A DNA stretch of 64,000 bases from Laguncularia racemosa (lineage: Eukaryota > Streptophyta > Magnoliopsida > Myrtales > Combretaceae): positions 558,001 to 622,000 of the forward strand of contig JBBMOL010000250.1 in the NCBI GenBank assembly GCA_037954665.1, in the 5' to 3' direction. Positions 13,560-26,700 of the stretch are shown in pieces. Position 1 is the stretch's first letter. Each line of letters opens with the position of its first letter. Made by a program: the position numbers and the translations under genes. Below the pieces are notes generated by a model. The model was given only the letters and a program-made list of their open reading frames with translations. It was not told the origin of the DNA and searched no databases.

Positions 13560-14442
13560 GTCTAGTTAGTGAAATGGCCAATTCAGATTTACAGCAATAT
13601 TAAAGAGAACTCGAATTGAGTTTAATTTAGCTACTAGAGCAAAAGTCTCAAGATAGTCTATTCAATATGTTTGAGTGAATCCTTTAGCAACCAAACGAGC
13701 CTTGTATCTTTCCAATGATCCATCTAATCTATTTGTAACCTACAGTCTTCTTCCCATGAGGTAGTTGTACTTCTTCCTAGGTTTCATTTTTCATGAGAGC
13801 ATTCATTTCTTCAAAAATTGCCTTCTTCCACTTTGGAACTTCCAAAGCATCCTACACATTTTTTGGTATCTCCATAGCAGATAACCGAGATAAGAATGTG
13901 AAGTAAGGAGTATAGAGTTTTTTATAAGACACAAAATTAGACATGAGATACCAAGCTACTTGTCGTACACCTTTTCTTTTTGCAATAGGTAGATCAAGTT
14001 CTAAGGAGTTGAAAGAAGGTTCAAGATTAGACTAATTACCTCGAGTTTCAACAAGATCTTGAGGTTCGGATTATTGGCAGCATGGAAATCCTCCATCCCC
14101 TTTTTCTTGATTTCGATCTCTTCTTTTGTAAACACGCAATTCATTTGTTTTAAGACTACTTCTGTAATCATCTTTTTCATGTTCTGACTCTATAGAATTA
14201 ATATCCAAGTCTTCATTACCTAACTCATTTATTGCCCCAAAATTAGAATCATTTAGGTTTACAGGGCCTTTTCTAGGATCAATACCTAAAGGATATTTCA
14301 AATCTGTAGAAGCCAATTCTTCCCTTATTAATTTGTTCTCCCCCTAAAGTTGAGGCTCAAAGAATGGCTAAAACTCAACAAAGGTGGCATACGTAGTTAC
14401 AAAAATTTTCCTACTGCTTGAATCATATAACTTATATCCCTT

Positions 14443-15345
14443 TTAACCCGAAGCATATCCTACAAAAACACTTTTTTTTGCTCTAGGATCTAATTTGCTC
14501 CTACTATGATCATTACTATAGATAAAAGCACTACATCCAAAGATTCTCAAAGGTAGATCATTAGTGATCCTAGGATTGGGAAATTTTTCCTTAAACACAA
14601 CTATGGGAGTTTTAAACTTAAGAACACAAGATGTCATCCTATTAATAAGATATGCAGCAGTTAACAATGCTTCTCCCCAAAAATATTGCAGAACGCTACT
14701 CAAGAACATTAATGCCCTTGTGACTTTTAGAAAATGCCTATTTTTTCTTTCGGTTACACCATTTTGTTGAGGTGTGTTTAAACAAGAACTTTGATGTATG
14801 ATCCCATTTTTCCTGAAAAACATTCCTAATTGATCATTAAAGAATCCCCTCCCATTATCACTCTTAAATATTTGAATTTTGTTTTGAAATTGGGTTTCAA
14901 TCATAACATAGAAATCTTTAAACACACTTTTTACCTCAAATTTATCTTTTAATAAAAATACCCAACGAAGTCTAGTGTGATCATTTATAAAACTTACAAA
15001 CCATTTTTTCCCAAATACTGTTGCAACCCTTGAAGGTCCCCAAACATCACTATGAATTAGTTTAAATAGTGTTGAGGGTTGATAGTTTTGATTTGGGAAA
15101 GAAGCTCGTCGATGTTTGGCTAAAGAACAAACATCACACTGGAAAAAAGAAGAATCTTTATTAATAAATAACTGAGGTAACAAACATTTTAGATGAATGA
15201 AATTTGGATGTCTAAGTCTATTGTGCCATAACATTCCTTTATTGTCAACTGAAATAGAACTAAAAAATAAAAAATCTTGCGACGCATAGTTATCCCCGGA
15301 ATTAAGGATATAGAGGCCTCCAGATTGTCTAGCACTGCTAATCAT
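14443..15345 (-). pseudogene. Copia 1 integrase fragment (300 codons open)
   Basis: The frame contains the zinc-binding part (WHNRLRHPNF and CDVCSLAKHRR) and the integrase core with the three acidic residues in HSDVWGPS, FKSDNGRGFF and GVTERKNRH. It ends with the conserved FGCSAFIYSN and KSVFVGYASG blocks. This is the longest open piece of the element. Upstream of it (15540-15640) the protease motif is altered to IIDSSASDHM where the family usually has DSGASDHM. Confidence 0.85.
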
Positions 15346-15906
15346 CCTCTCTAAGGTCTTGTCTTGAAAAACACAAGAATTAGAATCAATTAAAGCTCAA
15401 CAATTGAGACCTTGGGTTAATTTAAAAATAGATACAAGGTTGCATGAGAGATTAGGAACATGTAGGACATCATAGAGGATTAGACTAGGAGTTAACTTGA
15501 CAATTCCTTTCCCAGCAATTGTTGAGAAAGATCCATCAACTATTCAAATCTTTTTGTTCCCTACGCATGGTGTATAGGATGAGAAAAAATGGGAATTTGC
15601 TATCATATGATCACTTGCACTAGAGTCAATAATCTAAGAGTTTATGTTATTGGACTCAAGGCTGAGAAAGATGGAAGGAATAGAAAAATCAATACCTAGT
15701 TGTGCAAAGGTATAGGAGGAATCATTGATAGAAATAGATTGAGTCGGTTTACTGGTTTGGAGATATGATTAAAAAAATTTGTTTAGAAGCTCCAGATGTT
15801 CCTTAGTGAAAATTGGTATTTCTAAAGAAGATTTTTGCCCTTGCTCATCATGTACCACTTTAAAAGCCTGGTTTCCTCGATTTTCTACTCTTTTCTTCTT
15901 GATTTT

Positions 15907-16660
15907 CTACTCTTTTCTTCTTGAAATTCTTGAAGGTGGGAGGTTTCCCATGAATCTTCCAACATGTATCACAAGTATGCCAGAATTTCTTACATACATC
16001 GCAATAAGGTTTTTCTTTTTTTCTTCGTCACTCCTCGTTGTTGCTAGTGCTAAGGACTCTAGAATTTGTGACTCGATGTTTGTCAACATCACTTTTCTTC
16101 TTGTTTCCTCACACCGGATTTCTGATAATGTCTTACGCAAACATGGTAAGGGTTTTTTTCCAAGAATTCTATAGAAAACTTCATTAAATTCTTGATTCAA
16201 TCCATTTAAGAACAAGTATACTCTCTCATTCTCCTCCTTCTTGGTTGCCTTTATGCTGTCCTTGGAGCATACCCAATGATCGTTCCAGCTGTGATCAAGC
16301 TCCTACGATATCGAGACTATCTCATTATAGGAGGTTGTAACATCTCGCTTACCTTGTCATGAATTCCATAGCTTTGTTTTTAATTCAAATATCTGGGAAG
16401 CATTCTCCTCATCAAAATATGTTTCCTTGACAGCATTCCAAACGTCTTTAGCCTTCGGAAGAAATAGGTAGGGTTTTCCAATGGCCGGTTCCATAGAGTT
16501 TATTAACCAAGCCATAATAAGGGAATTTTCTAACCTCCAAATACCTGATCGCACAGCATCAACAACTGGTTTTTTAATATCTCTAGTGATATAGCCGAAT
16601 TTTCCACGATCTTCAATAGCCAATCTAACCGATTGTGCTCATTCTAGATAATTTTTTCCA
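15907..16660 (-). pseudogene. Copia 1 gag remnant
   Basis: Pieces at 16357-16623 (KFGYITRDIKKP, MAWLINSMEPAIGKPYLFL, DVWNAVKETYFD) and 15907-16215 (FLNGLNQEFNEV, RILGKKPLPCL) match the plant Copia gag core. They lie in different frames with stops between. The original start codon, near 16690, is not preserved clearly. Confidence 0.8.
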
Positions 16661-16836
16661 TTCAGCCTGTTTGTTGTAAGCTGAAGGGATAAATGAGATG
16701 CATCGTTGCCTTGGTTCATGCTGGTCTCACTGGAAACTCAACTCACACCGCTACTTTAGTAGGCGTAGTTGAATGTCGTCGCCTGATGAACACCATTTTG
16801 GTCATTAGGTGTATCAAATTGGTTGCTCTAATACCA

Positions 16837-17061
16837 TGTAGTTTTTGGTATCAAAAACCATTAATTTATGAATAATAGCAATACACAATTTATAGAGAAA
16901 GATTCCTCATAAAATAGAAAACTTAATCTCTTATTTCTAGGCCTAATCCCTTAATTTTAGGCTAAGAGATAATTAAGGGGTTTTTATTCTAAAAATAAAC
17001 TCCTATAATAAAAATATAATCCTAACAATATTACTAAAAGATTTGCTATTACATTTCAACA
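16837..17061 (-). repeat. 5' LTR of Copia element 1
   Basis: 225 bp, TG...CA. On the minus strand it is followed at once by the primer binding site (about 16825-16836) and leader. Confidence 0.9.
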
Positions 17062-18529
17062 TTTAGCTACCAATGACCAATATGTGTGAGATACAGAATG
17101 CATCCTTCTTTCCTAGTCTATCAGCCTGTGAACTCATCTTCTTAAGCAATCTCTTTAATCTATATGCATTTGAAATCCAGTAGCAAATACCTCTTCGTGA
17201 CCTAGGAGTGTAAGATGAGGACCCGCTGGTAGAGCTACTATCACTGTTGTCTTCTTTGAAGCTTCCATTACTCTCCATCTCTGATGGGCGTACAGAACTC
17301 AATTTCCCCTTTGCTGTTACATAAATTGTACAGAAGCTTCGAATGCATTCTGAGATTTTAGATGACGGTAGCTCGGTTTTTCTGCATGTAGCTCATGTAT
17401 GCTAGCGATATCAGTAACTACTACGCGCCCCGCCAAAAGAAAAAACTTATAACCATAGTAAAAGATTAAATTATCTTCACCAGCAGCTGCATTGGGGATA
17501 CTACATGAAAAGAAATTGAGTGAATAAGGATTGTTTATGAGAAAAGATAATCTGTCATTTCTAATGCACCACCAAGGAGCAGCAGGACAGAAATTCTTTC
17601 AATTGAAATGAAAACATTTTGGGTTACCTGGAAAATATTCCTCCAGGTGTAGATGCTCCAATTACAAGCTTGTTAGGGGCACACCTGTTAATCTCTTCGG
17701 CAAGTGCTTTTGCCACATCATCTGACTCTATCACCATAATATCCACAAGAACCAGGACTTGCAACCAGACAATGATCAATTCTATATCTTAAACTTTAAT
17801 AGTAAAAACAAGGTCCATAGTCCTTATAACATGAAGAGAAGATAGGACGGCCAAAAATCAACCTTTTGCTTGACACACATTATCTTGTAAGGATGCAGCA
17901 TCTCATTTGTCTTCCATTCCATTTCCTTCTTGTATGCAGCAGCAACATCGTCTCACACTTGTGTGATGAGAATGGAGCTTCTCACTGGTAGACAAAGCAG
18001 TTTAGATGGCTAAGAAACAAAATTTTCTTAATTGAATTCCCAGTTTATATACCAAATCTTGTTCGTGACAATGTTTATGTTGTTTTCCTAAATAAACTCT
18101 TTTCATGAAGCTTTGCACGGTTAATTTTACTTTAAAGTTTTATTTTATTTCAAAATTCAAACACCACAAGTTTATACTTCAACAGAAGTGGTTTGTCATA
18201 ACAAATCTTTTCCTCTAAGCAAACTAAGGAGCTAACTTTCAGACCAACAAGATTTACGTACTTGGTGTCGGTACTGTAGTTATTGGTGGCCGAACACATC
18301 AACTTGAACATAATTTTTCCCTCTGGAGCAAAGTTTTCCAGTGCCCACTTGATGACATATTTGCTCTTTCTTTTCCCATTAATAGCAAGTGCAATTACAG
18401 GAGACAAGGGAGGTTGCAATGGCATTTGGAACTCTGGTTCCATGATTTTATTCCCGTCCATTTTCTGTACCTTCTCTGATATCAATTTCAATTTTCTGCA
18501 ACGTTTAAAACACAAACACAAAAAAAAAA

Positions 18530-20740
18530 AAAAGGAAAAGAATATTTACCAAAATGCATTTTCTTAGAGTAAAAGGTATCAGCATGCAAAATTGAAGTTT
18601 CCTTTTATGTGTTAGAAGAGCAAACATGAGAGAAAACTAAACTTCAGTCACAGAACTTTGAGAAGCAATTTAACCCAAGTAATATCCACAAGAAAGAGAA
18701 TATGTTTGAAATGCAGTTTCAACAACCGAGTCCAGGAATGAAAAGGAAAATATACATACACTGATACAAGGACTAGAAACAGTTTTGAAACTTCAAGCTG
18801 TAGGATAGACTACTTCTCTCTTCTGTAGAATAAGAATGGCTTGCTAAGCATACTCACAAACTTCTAATTTAAAATCTTTAAATGGAAGGATTGTCTTATA
18901 CTGATTATTTTATGACATAAGGGAGCCTGAATATTGAAAGCAGGCAACACATGTACTTTAGCCGCTAAACCAGAAGACATGCATTAAGATAGTATTCTTG
19001 GCCAGTGCATTTGTTCAATTATAAAAACTGGTTGATCTGGTCTGGTATTAAGCCATTTGAGTTGGTTACCTTGCATGTACGAGAGATTTAGAGCTGAACT
19101 ACCTGTAGTTCATAAGCTATGGTCACGGTCATCAGAGATTTGCTGCTATAAATGAATGTTCTATTAAGTTTCGTGGCGAAAGCTTCCGCGTGCCAATCGT
19201 ATAAAGATTTCTATTGTTGCCCCAAAAAATCAGCGTATGCCGTGAAGGTTAAAAGGAAATTTGTGAGGGGGAGGAATTATAATGGTTGAAATGGAAGTAT
19301 TGTTGTTTCGTAAGTTGAAAAAGAAATATTTTATTCCTAGGTGGAGAAAAACACGTCCACTTGAGAAAGTTTACTTTTGAAAAGTGCAAGTAGCACTAAA
19401 AATGACATAAAACAAAAGGATAATCAAGACGGAATTAGCATAACAAATGTAAACGTGGATTAACGTTAGTGGGATGCTATAATGCCTCTCAGTTTTCCAT
19501 GTTACGTTTAAACACAAGGGATAAGAGTAGCTTAGAATGTTTCCACCTGATTTCTGCCTTTGACAGGAACACCTTAGTTGAGCGCATGTCTGTATTATTG
19601 AGATAATAGGCTAACCATGCGCTTTGACTTTAGCAATTTGTCAATGAGTTGACGTTTCCAAAGTTCGAAGAACATTTCCAGAAGAAGGTCTTATGATAAT
19701 GTCCCAATCTCATTCCTCAGATATCACAACCACAGAATTATAGTAGTGTTATTTTAGAGTTTCTTCAACGTGTTACAATAGATACATTTACAAGCTTGAG
19801 AGACTAAATTACAGAAGAGTACAAGTCCGAGTGCTCTAATTTTTATAAAGGCAAACATCTGGGGTTAATTATTTTGGATCGACGACATCCAACAAATGGA
19901 GCCACAGAAAGAAACTCATCTAGAGTAGGTCATTCATCTTTCTTCTCTTATTTTGAGGAAATTGAAATTGCCGTTCATCCATCTCAAAGAATATTCTTCT
20001 TGTAAAGAAGTTCGACATGAGCAGCTAGCTGCTAGGGACATTAACCAAGTCACACTACATAACATATGCTGACTGAGGCAATGGGGCCATCATTTAGTGG
20101 ACCTTTTCAACTATTCCAACAAGGTTTTTTTCTTCTTTTTTTTTGGGTGTGGGGGGTTGATTACGTGGAAGCGGAGGGGGACAGATTACATGTTACGCAT
20201 GAATACGTGCATTTAGCTCTAATTTGGAAGTTCGGAGACGGTTTACAGTCTGGAGAAACAAACTTAACGTTTACTTCTGTTATTTTGCATTTGATGAAGT
20301 GCTTTCCCAACTCTTCAGGAGGATAGCAACACTGCGAGCATTTGATGTTGTGTTTTAAAGGAGAAAATTAATCGAAAAGTGGGTTGGAGATCTGTTTCTC
20401 AAAGCCTAACAATTCGACCAATTTTAGGCCCTTTTCTGCTCGAGAATCACTTCTACATATTTACTCTACGAAGGGGGCGAGCTTTAAATAATTGTTATTG
20501 TAATCTCTATTGTAATGCAGGCAGGGCAGGCCAAAAGCTAATCCTATGCAATAGACATAAAGAAAAGAAAGCTTTACACATAGGCAAAGAATGGTGATAA
20601 CGCAACTACTGATTTTTTAATACAAAACTGAGTCTTCTGTTCCTCCTTTTCTTGAAATACTTGTACATGAGACTCTCCATCGTGTTAATTAAATAATTTA
20701 TGCAGAGTGCCCTCCAAAAAAAGTCCAAATATTCTCTTCA
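18530..20740. other. Spacer between the U-box kinase pseudogene and ceramide kinase
   Basis: This holds the upstream region of the pseudogene and the 3' flank of the ceramide kinase gene, whose stop is at 20743. Open frames at 20066-20326 and 20379-20597 (plus strand) show no recognisable protein. No RNA gene or transposon end was identified. Confidence 0.5.
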
Positions 20741-23700
20741 TTATACTTGAGGACCAGCTGCAAATAAACAGACGAGGCCACGAAATACTTGTGCAGAGAG
20801 TTGGTGGGCTTCAAAGAGCTCACCATCCAAGTTCCACATGCTGCTCTTGCCTGAAGATTTGAATGTAAAAGCCGAAGTCTGTTTTTATGGCAGCCCAAAT
20901 ATGTAAGTGAATCGACTCAAGCAGAAAGAGAATATAGTAAGAATGACAAAAATGGTGGAGAGTCGACCTTATGGTATTCAACAAAGTTGAACTTTAGAGG
21001 ATCTCCATTTTTCTTTGCAAGCTGCATAAGGTGCCTGTTGATGACAGCTCACAAGTATCAAGATATATTTCATCAGAACTGATAACCTTCCAACTTAATA
21101 GTATTTTCATGCCTAAGAAACGAGATCTCATTATATGCATATAAAAGACGATATAAACTGTTCAAAGGAGGGAAAACATGATAGCCTGGTGGCAACTACA
21201 TATGCTGGTGAGCTATGTACTGGCCAGTGGAATTTAATGTATCCTGCTTTTCTACACAAGAACTATATGATTCGGGCCTCTTTATTAAATACAAATGACA
21301 TGTATGCAAGGAAGCAAACATGCGAGTATACTCATCACAGGGAAGAAAAAGAAAAGAAAAAAAACATGTTAGTACATATGCACGCTCTTGTTAACACAGA
21401 AAAAAGGTAGTGAGGGTAGGATTCTCAGTATTACCACAAATAGAAGGCTCTAGGACAGTCCTTGATCAAAATGAGATGGATAAGGCCATCTGCAAGGTGT
21501 GCATCAGCAACCAGACCATCTGGTGATCTTTCATTTCGGCATGCAATAATTGCAGCACCAATGCTAAGGAAATGACCTTTGCATCTCAACCAATTTGAAT
21601 CACCTTGATACGAGTGAGGTGCTGATCTGGAATCTACTGCAGGCTTTGCATTACAAACACTGCAGTTAGCACGGCAAATTATTCTTTGACGTTTATTTAA
21701 ACCCCACAAAGCCCGTGACTGACCACCTTGATGGCACCTGTCTGGACCATTTTCTTCAGATTTAACTTCTAGGTATGCTACTTCTGCTTCATAGGATCTG
21801 CAACACATGAAATTACATTATAGATATGTACAAGGACAAAAGGGTGTAGCATAATTTGCATGGCATCCCTGTTCAAAATGGATGAATCCAATTTATATGA
21901 GCATTTGCCAAAAATAAACTGACATGTTCTAGCAAGGAAGACACCCTTGCCTTCCTATCATCCAAATTTTGACTGCAATCTCTCTGCAGCATTTTTAACA
22001 AGCATACTGCCATCAGAGGTCTGAAATGCAGCTAATATTCCAATCATAGGCAGCAGTCAGATCAAAAATCTTACCGATGCCTCAAAAACACCTTTGTTCC
22101 TGCATAATCGTAACGCCTAGGACCCATCCAACGGTACTTTTCACTTTCAGTAATGACATCTCCATAGAACCCATACCTGCATTCAAGAAAAATTAGGGTT
22201 AGCAAAAATACAAAAGCAAATTCTGGACAGAGTGTAAGGCATGCCTACAAATAAAATCCACATGATTAGTAATCAGATTAAGAATGGCTAAAATTGTCCA
22301 TCTCTGGTCATGACCTCCACCTTCAAAAAAGCTCAATTGAAAACCAAAAAATCACCCATAACTGGCGCATTTTTGTATGAAGAATTTAATGTGCGCATAT
22401 TGCTTTTGGGAGACCCTGCAATCTATCAACATAAAACGGAGCCACAAAACTTCAATATCCCTCTATCACTTCCATAACAATTTATACAACCCAGAACCGT
22501 GTTTCATTGTAATAATGAGGCAACAGAAATTCTGCAAGACCAAGCTGTTGACTCATCAATTTGATGAACCCATTGTTGACTGCTACAACATTCTATGTTT
22601 ATTTTTGGAAAGATGATGAAACATGATCATTAATAAAACCGTTCAAGTACATGTGAAATGCACAAGAACAGAAAAAAGAGAAGTAGAAGTAAAAAACATG
22701 AAGAAGATTATTTTTTTTTGTGAAATAGAAATTGTATTTCTTGTATTTGAAATGTACAAGAAGAAAGCCTTTTATAGGCTTGATTACAGGACTACAAAAG
22801 GAAACAAATAAATGCAAATAAACCTAGGTGTTTACTATGAACAAAAATAATAATTACATAAAAGAAGAGGAAATTGAAATAAATGAAAATTTCTAAAATT
22901 CTATTCTAATTTTAACCTAAATAGCTAAGGTTACCTATACAATTGAGAGCCGATAAATACCACCTATTAAAAATAGAATAACAAAAAATAAACGATTTCC
23001 TACAGCTAAAAACTTTGACTTTCCAACATTGCCCCTCAAGTTTGCATGAAATATCTTTTTATGCCAGCTTGAAGATCAAACCGTCGAATTGTTTTTTGTG
23101 AAAGCCTTTAGTTAAGATATCTATTGTTTGGTTACTAAAAGAAACATACACCATACAGATCTACCCTTTATCAATTTTTTCTTTGATGAAGTGCTTGTCT
23201 ATCTCCACATGTTTTGTCTGATCATGAAGAACTGGGTTGTGAGCAATGGCAATTTGCTGATTTATCATTGCAATACACTAATCGATAGTGGAGTAGAAAT
23301 CTTCAATTCTTCAAGAATTCTCCTAATCCACAAGACTTCACAAATTTCATGAGCCACGGATCTAAATTCAGCTTCTGTACTACTTTTTGCCACAACACTT
23401 TGCTTATTACTTCTCCAGGTCACCAAGTTTCCTCCTACAAAGGTGCAATATCCTAAAGTAGATCGTTTGTCCGTTACACTCCCAGCCCAATCTGCATCTG
23501 TAAATACCTCTATCTATAGGTGCCTATAATTTTTAAATAGTAGTCCTCTTCCAGGAGTCCCTTTTAGGTACCTGAGAATTCGATAGACAGCATCTAAGTG
23601 GTCAGAGTTTGGAGAGTACATAAATTGACTAACCACACTAACGGCGAAGGCGATATCAGGTCGAGTGCGTGAGAAATAGATTAATCTTCCCAGAAGTCTC

Positions 23701-26700
23701 TAATATTGTTCTCTATCAACACCATCAACTGTATCAGTTACTTGTAGTTTCTTATTGGGTTCAATTGGGGTCTCAGCTGCCTTGCATCCAAGCATACCAG
23801 TTTAGCTGAGTAAGTCAAGTGCGTATTTTTGTTTATTGATAAATATCCCCTCCTTTGATCTAGCAAACTCAATACCGAGGAAGTATTTCACTAGCCCCAA
23901 ATCTTTGATCTCAAATTCAGTGGCAATGCCTCTTTTTAATGCCTCAATTTCATTAACATCATCACCTATAAGAATAATATCGACATAGATAATGAGTATA
24001 GCCAATTTCCTATCTCTGAATATTTATACAACAAGGTATGATCAGCTTGACTCTAGGAATATCCATATCCTTTTATGACCTTCCCAAACCTTTCAAACCA
24101 AGCCCAAGGAGATTGCTTGAGTCCATATAAGGATTTCTTCAATCTGCAAACCCTATTCTTACCAAACCTCTTCTCAAAGCCTAGTGGGAGATCCATAAAC
24201 ACTTCTTCCAATTCACCATTCAAAAAAGCATTTTTTTACATCAAGTTGATGCAAAGGCCAATTATGATTTGCTGCTATGGACAAAAGGACATGAATTGAA
24301 TTTATCTTGGCTACTGAGGCAAACGTCTCCTAATAGTCAACTCCGAAAGTCTAAGTGAACCCCTTTGCCACAAGTCGTGCTTTGTATCTTTCTATGTTTC
24401 CATCAGCCTTGCATTTTATAGAAAAAACCCACTTACATCCAACAATGGTCTTGTCCTTTGGCAAATCAACAACTTCCCAAGTCCCATTTTTCAAAAGAGC
24501 ATCCATCTCCTCCTTGACCGCTAACTTCCAAGCCGGACTACCGAGTGCTTCCTATATTGTTCTAGGTCCAGACAAGTTAGAGATTTTTGACAAAAAAGCT
24601 TTGTGCTTGTGTGAGATTTTTTTATAAGACAAATATTTTGCAATGGGATGTTTTGTTGTACAGGAACGGACTCCTTTTCTGATGGCTATAGGAAGATCTA
24701 GGCCAAGGTTCGGAATTACTTGTGTTTTTTGAAGACTATCACTCGGTTCTTGAGTTTGGGAGGGAAAAATGGTCAATTTGAACAATCTTCCTTTTATGAA
24801 ACCTTTTCTTGCAATATTTCTCCCCCCCTATTAGGTAAAGTCAATTTAGGTATCTGTCAACTAGGATCACCCTCATTTTCCTGTTTTTCTTGTTCTTGTT
24901 CATCAAAAACATTTAAATTCATTTTAGACAATGGTTGAGATACTTGCCAAAAATCATCTTCATCTAGGCCATACTCCTCTTAAAGTTGATCTTTGTTAAA
25001 AAATGGTATTTTTTTCCATGAAGATCACATCCATACTTATGTAGGTTTTCTTTGAGATAGAATTAAAACACTTGTATCCCTTTTTATTAGGAGCATAACC
25101 AATAAAAATGCATTTTTCAGATTTGGGATCCAATTTTGACTGAAAATTAGTTAGAATGTGAACAAAACATGTGCATCCAAAAATCTTTAAAGGGATATTT
25201 GATGACATTCAAAGGATTGAAAAATTTTCTTTTAACTTGTTCAGAGGAATCATGAATTTTAAAACTCAAGTAAACATTCTGTTTATCAAATATGACGCTA
25301 CTAAAACAGCGTCCCTCCACAAATATTTGGGAACGTTTATTGAAAACTTCTATTTTTTCTTTCAGCAATCCCATTTTGTTGTGATATATCGCAAAAAGTA
25401 GATTGATAAACTATACCCTTATTCTTTAAAAAATCCCCTAAGCATTCATTAAAATATTCGATTTCATTGACTAATCTTAGGATGCAAATTTTTGTTTCAA
25501 ATTGAGTTTCAATCATATTGAAAAAATCCTAGAAGAGTTTTCCAACTTCTGATTTCCTGCTTATAAAATAAACCCAATAAATTCTGGTATGATCATCAAT
25601 AAAAGTTACGAATCCCTTTTTTTCCAGATAATGTTTTATTTTTGAAAGCCCCCAAACATCACTGTGAATCATAAAAAATGGTTTTGATGGATAGTATCGC
25701 ATAGGCGCAAAATTTATTCAATGACTTTTTGATAAATAAGAAGTTTCACATTGAAGTAAAGAGCAATCAACACCCTTAAAAATATTAGGAAATAAATGTC
25801 TCAAATAAGAAAAACTAGGGTGACCAAGTCTAAGATGCCATTCTATTATTTTATCTATAGTAAGGTTCAAACTCATACTACTGTATACTTGAGCCTTTTT
25901 ATTACTAGGAATAGTCTCGTCAAAGTAGTAAAGTCCGCCTATCTCTTTAGCTCTCCCAATCATCATCCCTGAGTTCTACTCTTGAAAAACACAAGATCAT
26001 AGAAAATAACACGACAATTAGAATCTTTTGAAAGTTTGTTGACTGATAGAAGGTTACATTTGAGTCTTGGGACATGGAGTACAAATTTAAGACCTATACT
26101 CTTAGTCAAATTAATATTTCCTCGTCCAGCAATGAAAGAGAAATTACCATCAACAATACGAACTTTTTCATGACCAGAATAAGGTTTATATGAATGAAAT
26201 AAATGGGATAAATTTGTCATATGATCAGAAGATCCAAAATCAATGATCCACGACTTTGATTTTCTACCTACATGAACCATAGAACAATTAGGAGTACCAA
26301 TAGCCAGATTGGAGTTAAACAGTTTTAGGAGTTGATCAATCTGCTCCTTGCTAAATGAGTTGGGTTGTTCAGCAACTGTATTTGCAAAGGACTGTTGTCG
26401 TTTGTTCCTCAGCTTCCAATCTACAAGTTTACCGTGAAGATGCTAGCAAGTTTCCCTAGGGTGACATGGTTTGTTACAATGGTCACACCATACCTGGGGT
26501 TTTTCTTCATTCCTCTGCAAGTTTGGACCATTCCGTCTACTAATATGGGCTTCGACAACATTAAATGCAGAGCCTTCAGTTGGGCTAACTAAGACGGTAT
26601 TTTTCCCAAGCATTACACTTCTACGGGTTTCTTCACGATGAACCTCGAAAAAAACCTCATTGATGGAGGGCAAAGGGTTTTTCCCAATGATTCTACCTCT

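Larger units (their letters stand above)
12037..17061 (-). mobile_element. Ty1/Copia LTR retrotransposon 1, in the U-box kinase pseudogene
   Basis: The 5' LTR is at 16837-17061 and the 3' LTR at 12098-12346, so the element runs on the minus strand. A primer binding site close to TGGTATCAGAGC (one mismatch, complementary to initiator tRNA-Met) follows the 5' LTR. A polypurine tract reading CTTGAGGGGGAG precedes the 3' LTR. Gag, protease, integrase, RT and RNase H pieces occur in Copia order but are broken by many stops and frameshifts. The LTRs differ by roughly 6% (hand count) plus a 24-25-bp internal duplication in the 3' copy. Beyond the 3' LTR, bases 12049-12097 repeat the primer-binding/leader region and 12037-12049 repeat the LTR terminus, so the true end is probably 12037. 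Flanks ttgag (12032-12036) and tttag (17062-17066) could be a target duplication with one mismatch. Confidence 0.9.
8191..18461 (-). pseudogene. USP - protein kinase - U-box gene (plant PUB family), disrupted
   Basis: The parts lie in family order on the minus strand. A USP domain starts at 18461 (MDGNKIMEP) and continues at 17880-17999 (DDVAAAYKKEMEWKTNEML), 17630-17760 (IESDDVAKALAEEINRC) and about 17250-17370 (KGKLSSVRPSEMESNGS). A linker lies at 11315-11722, a coiled coil at 10850-10910 and 9600-9797, the kinase at 8600-9600 (IIHRDLKPANILL, GDVGLA) and the U-box at 8450-8490 plus 8191-8372 (DVMADPCVVADGYTYDHRAI). Intact relatives are receptor-like cytoplasmic kinases with E3 ligase potential. 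Lesions: a frameshift near 18290-18300, TGA at 17953-17955 where relatives have Arg, TAA at 10873-10875, a frameshift in the glycine-rich loop near 9490-9505, a frameshift near 9043, and TGA at 8630-8632 between WPVE and TKELA. A Copia element splits the locus. I infer a pseudogene; a sequencing cause for six separate lesions is unlikely. Confidence 0.88.

Noticed and set aside
20066..20597. Two open frames of 86 and 72 codons on the plus strand between the kinase pseudogene and ceramide kinase
   Set aside because: No recognisable motif, no splice partners, and composition like surrounding spacer.
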